Below are positions 60,248 through 64,000 of a stretch of DNA of 64,000 bases, one piece after another. Both the position numbers and the translations under genes were made by a program. Below the pieces are notes generated by a model, which ran no database searches, was not told where the DNA came from, and worked only from the letters and a program-made list of their open reading frames with translations. Numbering within the stretch: position 1 is the stretch's first letter; every line of letters begins with the position of its first letter. Origin of the DNA: Streptomyces actinomycinicus (lineage in GTDB: Bacteria > Actinomycetota > Actinomycetes > Streptomycetales > Streptomycetaceae); the NCBI RefSeq assembly GCF_016741775.1, contig NZ_JAERRK010000008.1, positions 124,001-188,000 of the forward strand, in the 5' to 3' direction.

Positions 60248-62050
60248 CTACGGTGCCGGATCCACCACCATCGCCGAGCCGCCGCCGCGTCGTACCTTCT
60301 CGGCGGCGGCCAGCCACCTGCCGTCGGGGAGCCGCTGCACGCCGGTGGCCGCGCCGATCTCCGGGTTCTGCTTGAAACTGTGCCCGATGGCCTCCAGCCG
60401 GGCCTTCAGGTCGCTGTCGTAGAGGGCCGGTTCGAGTTCGGTCTGGGCCGCGTTGCGCTGGCTGGCGCGGGGTGCGGCGATCGCGTCGACCAGCGGCTGG
60501 TGCCGGTCCAGGAAGCCGGTGAGCGTCTGCAGCACGGTGGTGATGATGGTCGCTCCGCCGGGCGAACCGAGGGCCACGACCGGCTTGCCGTGCTTGTCCA
60601 GGACGATCGTCGGCGAGATCGAGGAGCGCGGGCGCTTGCCCGGGCCCGGCAGGTTCGGGTCGTGCACCGCCGGGTTGGCGGGGGCGAAGGAGAAGTCGGT
60701 CAGCTCGTTGTTGAGCAGGAAGCCGCGGCCCGGCACGGTGATGCCGCTGCCGCCGGTCTGCTCGATGGTGAGCGTGTACGCGACGACGTTGCCCCACTTG
60801 TCGGCCACGGTGAGGTGGGTGGTGTTCTCGCCCTCGTACGTCGTCGGGGCCGCGGTGCCGCCGTGGCGGCAGGCCGCCGGGTGGCGCGGGTCGCCGGGTG
60901 CGAGCGGGCTGCCGAGAACCGCGTCGTCCTTGATCAGGCAGGCCCGCGAGTCGGCGTACCGCTGCGACAGCAGCTGCCTGGCCGGTACGTCCTCGAAGGC
61001 GGGGTCGCCGACCCAGCGCCCGCGGTCCGCGAAGGCGATGCGGCTGGCCTCGATGAAGCGGTGCAGGTACTGCACCTCGCTCGCCCTCGAGAGGTCCGTC
61101 CCCTCCAGGATGTTGAGGGCCTCACCGACGGTCGTGCCGCCGGAGGAGGACGGCGCGATGGAGTACACGTCCAGGCCGCGGTACGCGGTCCTGGTGGGCG
61201 CCTGCAGCTTGGCGCGGTAGACGGCGAGGTCCTTCTCGGCGAGTTTGCCGGGGCGGGCGTTCCAGCCGGAGGCCGGGTCCACGGGCGGGTGCTCGACCGT
61301 CTCGACGATGTCGTCGCCGATGTCGCCCCGGTAGAGCGCGCTGGTGCCCTTGCGGCCCAGCTCCTCGTAGGTGCGGGCGAGTTCGGGGTTCTTCAGCGTC
61401 GAGCCGACGACGGGGAGCTTGCCGCCCGGCAGGAACAGCTTCGCGGTGTCCGGGAAGTAGCGGAACCGGGTCTCGTTGGACGCGGTCTGCGCGCGGAAGG
61501 TGTCGTCCACCGTGAAGCCGTCGCGGGCGATCCGCTCTGCCGGCTTCAGGACCGTACCGAGCCGCTTGCTGCCCCACTCGTCCAGCACCGTCTGCCAGGT
61601 GGCGGGCGTGCCCGGGGTGCCGACGCTCAGGCCGCTGCTGACGGCGTCGGCGAAGGCGAGCGGCTTGCCGTTCTCCGTGAACAGGTCGGAGTCCGCGCTG
61701 AGCGGTGCGGTCTCGCGGCCGTCGACGGTGTGCACCGTGCGGGACTTGGCGTCGTAGTAGACGAAGTAGCCGCCTCCGCCGATGCCGGCCGAGTAGGGCT
61801 CGGTGACGCCCAGGGCGGCGGCGGTGGCGACGGCCGCGTCGACCGCGTTGCCGCCGTGTTGGAGCACCTCGATGCCGGCCGCGGAGGCGTCCGCGTCGAC
61901 GCTGGACACGGCGCCGCCGTAGCCGACGGCCACGGGAACCTTCGTGGGTTTCTCGCTCGTCGTCGCGGCGGGCGGCGCCGCCGCTCCCACCGACACCACT
62001 GCGGCCGAGACCGCGAGGACCGCCAGTTTCCGCGTACCAGGACGACCCAT
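60248..62050 (-). CDS. ggt: Secreted gamma-glutamyltransferase
   Basis: A 600-residue exported glutathione hydrolase/transpeptidase proenzyme. Residues 1 to about 28 form a signal peptide (MGRPGTRKLAVLAVSAAVVS onward). EVLQHGGNAVDAAVATAAAL and GIGGGGYFVYYD belong to the large subunit. Self-cleavage should occur before Thr410 in GENTTHLTVADKWGN, giving the catalytic N-terminal Thr of the small subunit. LLNNELTDF and RPRSSISPTIV complete the pocket. GGGAGG lies upstream of the ATG. It releases glutamate from gamma-glutamyl compounds outside the cell; Streptomyces lack glutathione but make other gamma-glutamyl thiols. Confidence 0.94.
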   Translation of the reverse strand: MGRPGTRKLAVLAVSAAVVSVGAAAPPAATTSEKPTKVPVAVGYGGAVSSVDADASAAGIEVLQHGGNAVDAAVATAAALGVTEPYSAGIGGGGYFVYYDAKSRTVHTVDGRETAPLSADSDLFTENGKPLAFADAVSSGLSVGTPGTPATWQTVLDEWGSKRLGTVLKPAERIARDGFTVDDTFRAQTASNETRFRYFPDTAKLFLPGGKLPVVGSTLKNPELARTYEELGRKGTSALYRGDIGDDIVETVEHPPVDPASGWNARPGKLAEKDLAVYRAKLQAPTRTAYRGLDVYSIAPSSSGGTTVGEALNILEGTDLSRASEVQYLHRFIEASRIAFADRGRWVGDPAFEDVPARQLLSQRYADSRACLIKDDAVLGSPLAPGDPRHPAACRHGGTAAPTTYEGENTTHLTVADKWGNVVAYTLTIEQTGGSGITVPGRGFLLNNELTDFSFAPANPAVHDPNLPGPGKRPRSSISPTIVLDKHGKPVVALGSPGGATIITTVLQTLTGFLDRHQPLVDAIAAPRASQRNAAQTELEPALYDSDLKARLEAIGHSFKQNPEIGAATGVQRLPDGRWLAAAEKVRRGGGSAMVVDPAP

Positions 62051-62192
62051 CCGAACCTCCCGTCGGGACAGTCCGCGCAGCGTAACGAGATTGCCGTACC
62101 ACCGACAGTACGCCTCGGGGTCCTGCCACACGACCGTCACACCTCGAACACGGGTACGTACCGGTCGCCCCGGCCCGCTACCATGCGCGGCC

Positions 62193-62939
62193 ATGAACGA
62201 CGACGTGCGCAACATCGTCCTGGGCGTCATGGCCGCAGGCGTCTCCGCCTCGCTGGGCTGGCTCGCCCGTACGTACCTGTGGCGGCGAAGACTGCGGCGC
62301 AAGCAGGTCTTCTTCGGGCTGCCGGACCACTCCGAGTCGCTTCTGGTGGTCAACCGCAACGCGGGCGGGCCCGAGTTGTCGGTGATGCGGCACGACGTGT
62401 TCGCCCTGCTGGAGCTGTCCGCCCTCATCAAGGACTGCAACGCGCACGCGCAGGTCGTGGCGCACGACGCCACCCAGCAGGGGTTCGGCGAACGCACGGA
62501 GTTCTGCCTCGGCGGTCCCGCCTCGAACCGCCGGATGGCGGCGCACCTCTCCTCCCTGCTGCCGGGTGTCCGGATCAACGTCGAGGCCGAGGCGGGACCG
62601 GAGCTGGGTGCCTTCCGGATCGGCGGGAACGACTACCGCATGGACGGCGGCAAGAGCGAGTACGTGCTGCTCGCCCGGCTCACCGCGGGCGGGCGGCACG
62701 ACGCCCGCCCGGTGTTCCTCTTCTGCGGCCAGCGGGCCATCACCAACCAGGCCGCCACCCGCTACCTCGCCCGGCACCACGAGCGGCTTGCCCGCAAGCA
62801 CGGGAACGGCTCCTTCGTCCTGCTGCTGAAGGTGGTCAACTCGCAGGCGTACGGGCCCGACGTGGTCGAGCTGGTCGCGGACGTCACGCGGGCGGCACAG
62901 ACGCCGCTGCCGGAACCGGCCGCCGCGGCGGCAGACTGA
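62193..62939 (+). CDS. Membrane-tethered protein of unknown function
   Basis: A 248-residue protein with one N-terminal hydrophobic helix (IVLGVMAAGVSASLGWLART) followed by a basic stretch RRRLRRKQ, so the bulk should stay on the cytoplasmic side. The soluble domain includes VVNRNAGGPELSVMRHDVFALLELSAL, GERTEFCLGG, LGAFRIGGNDYRMDGGKSEY and VFLFCGQRAITNQAATRYLA. I cannot assign it to a named family; similar proteins are annotated hypothetical in Streptomyces. It is divergent from ggt. Confidence 0.75.
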   Translation: MNDDVRNIVLGVMAAGVSASLGWLARTYLWRRRLRRKQVFFGLPDHSESLLVVNRNAGGPELSVMRHDVFALLELSALIKDCNAHAQVVAHDATQQGFGERTEFCLGGPASNRRMAAHLSSLLPGVRINVEAEAGPELGAFRIGGNDYRMDGGKSEYVLLARLTAGGRHDARPVFLFCGQRAITNQAATRYLARHHERLARKHGNGSFVLLLKVVNSQAYGPDVVELVADVTRAAQTPLPEPAAAAAD

Positions 62940-62984
62940 CGGTTCAACAGTCTCCGCGATCAACAATCTTTACCCGTACGTAAC

Positions 62985-63038
62985 TTACCGACGGGTTACT
63001 TGCGGTAAGGCGGCGCGGTTACCGTCGGGTCACTTTGC
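62985..63038 (+). promoter_or_regulatory. Direct repeat in the promoter region of the S15-type hydrolase gene
   Basis: TTACCGACGGGTTACTTGC (62985-63003) and TTACCGTCGGGTCACTTTGC (63019-63038) lie 34 bases apart, about three helical turns, within 80 bases of the start codon. A related TTTACCCGTACGTAAC precedes them. They look like an activator or repressor array. Confidence 0.45.
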
Positions 63039-63063
63039 ACTGACACGAGTGAAGGAGTGACCC

Positions 63064-64000
63064 ATGGGACACGGGCGCACCACCCTGCGCACCTCCGCCG
63101 CGGGAGCCGTCTCGGCGGCGCTGATCGCCGGCACCGTCGTCGCCGTGGCGCCGGCCGCCGAGGCCGCCCCGTCCGTGCGCTTCGTCGACATCACCGGCGA
63201 CGGCGGCACCGTGCTGAAGGCCAACGTCCTCACGCCCCAGGGTGCCGACGGCACGCGCAGGTACCCGCTCATCGTGCTGCCCACGAGCTGGGGTCTGCCG
63301 CAGGTGGAGTACCTGGCCCAGGCCCGGAAACTCGCCGACTCCGGCTATGTGGTGCTCGCCTACAACGTGCGGGGCTTCTGGCAGTCCGGCGGCCGGATAG
63401 AAGTGGCCGGTCCGCCCGACACAGCGGACGCCTCGAAGGTCATCGACTGGGCCCTCGCCCACACGCCCGCCGACGCCGACCACATCGGCATGGCGGGGGT
63501 GTCCTACGGCGCCGGGATCAGCCTGCTCGCCGCCGCGCACGACAAACGCATCAAGGCCGTGGCCGCGCTCAGCGGCTGGGCCGACCTGATCGACTCGATC
63601 TACTCGGGCCGCACCCAGCACCTCCAGGCGGCAGCCGTCCTGGACGGCGCGGCCACCCTCACCGGCCGTGAGAGTCCCGAACTGCGGGCCATCTTCGACA
63701 ACCTGTACTCCTCGAACCTGTCGAAGGAGCAGGAGATGATCGACTGGGGGCGGAAACGTTCCGCCGCGACCTACGTCGACCAGCTGAACAGCAACGGCGC
63801 CGCGGTCATGCTGGCCAACGCCTGGGGCGACACCGTCTTCCCCGCGAACCAGTACGCGTCCTTCTACGAGAAGCTGACCGTCCCGAAGCGGCTGGAGCTG
63901 CGCCCCGGCGACCACGCGACCCCGGAGCTGACCGGCCTGTTCGGACTGCCCAACGACGTGTGGACGGACGCCGAGCGCTGGTTCGACCACTACCTCAAGG
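63064..64000 (+). CDS. Secreted CocE/X-Pro dipeptidyl-peptidase (S15)-type hydrolase (3' end outside window)
   Basis: At least 312 residues of an exported alpha/beta hydrolase. Residues 1-34 form a signal peptide ending AEAAPS. The mature domain begins VRFVDITGDGGTVLKANVLT, typical of the S15/CocE family. The nucleophile is Ser147 in GVSYGAG, AYNVRGFWQSGG precedes it, and the likely acid lies in ANAWGDTVFP with the His in RPGDHAT. AAGGAG lies eight bases before the ATG. The C-terminal beta-sandwich domain, if present, is beyond the right edge. It may act on peptides or esters. Confidence 0.9.
   Translation, partial: MGHGRTTLRTSAAGAVSAALIAGTVVAVAPAAEAAPSVRFVDITGDGGTVLKANVLTPQGADGTRRYPLIVLPTSWGLPQVEYLAQARKLADSGYVVLAYNVRGFWQSGGRIEVAGPPDTADASKVIDWALAHTPADADHIGMAGVSYGAGISLLAAAHDKRIKAVAALSGWADLIDSIYSGRTQHLQAAAVLDGAATLTGRESPELRAIFDNLYSSNLSKEQEMIDWGRKRSAATYVDQLNSNGAAVMLANAWGDTVFPANQYASFYEKLTVPKRLELRPGDHATPELTGLFGLPNDVWTDAERWFDHYLK

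Overview
This window is very GC-rich, with strong third-position G+C bias, GTG/TTG starts beside AAGGAG-type ribosome sites, and gene families typical of Streptomyces. From memory, the order 3-hydroxybutyryl-CoA dehydrogenase, TetR, ccr, ethylmalonyl-CoA mutase, lyase, MaoC, acyl-CoA dehydrogenase, psd, pssA matches the SCO64xx region of S. coelicolor. I see about 50 protein genes and no rRNA, tRNA, CRISPR array or intact insertion sequence.

Left part (1-11.6 kb): an edge-truncated MFS exporter with an unusual extracellular-type tail; a SRPBCC protein divergent from a radical-SAM protein with an SOS-like box; a secreted tripeptidyl-aminopeptidase-like hydrolase; a GNAT acetyltransferase. Then comes a locus I do not recognise as any described system (6.35-11.6 kb). 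It has an EgtA-like glutamate-cysteine ligase overlapping a methyltransferase-like gene, flanked by two paralogous alpha/beta hydrolases, one soluble and one membrane-anchored, with a HEAT-repeat gene overlapping the soluble one.

11.9-22.9 kb is core metabolism: a tightly packed ethylmalonyl-CoA pathway operon (acetyl-CoA assimilation, supply of ethylmalonyl- and methylmalonyl-CoA units) with its TetR regulator, followed by psd and pssA for phosphatidylethanolamine synthesis.

23-45.6 kb is a mosaic: glycerate kinase; an ADP-ribose group (ADP-ribosylglycohydrolase, NUDIX, sirtuin, with a macrodomain gene further on); alkylation repair (ogt and an Ada-AlkA fusion); a MetF-like protein; a B3/B4-domain protein; a MocR regulator whose frame runs antisense through its neighbour; an orphan P450; a phytoene-desaturase-like oxidoreductase; an inositol-phosphatase-family enzyme; a gamma-glutamyltransferase homologue; an unrecognised two-gene operon whose first gene carries a rare TTA codon; and a lipoate-protein ligase.

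45.6-54.6 kb is a pyrimidine/hydantoin degradation cluster: NCS1 permease, LLM flavin oxidoreductase, dihydropyrimidinase, two beta-ureidopropionase-type amidohydrolases, a PucR regulator and an omega-aminotransferase. It lacks a canonical dihydropyrimidine dehydrogenase. 54.7-64 kb holds an unrecognised helical protein, an XRE/methionine-aminopeptidase divergent pair, a ClpC-type unfoldase, a secreted gamma-glutamyltransferase, a membrane-tethered unknown and a secreted S15-type hydrolase cut by the right edge.

A recurrent feature is short tandem repetition at gene edges. At least four genes have their 3' coding end, including stop-codon sequence in some, echoed immediately downstream. Other minisatellites of 12, 17, 22 and 62 bp sit at gene starts or in gaps. 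All coordinates and translations were read by eye; homology calls rest on recognisable motifs, not on searches.
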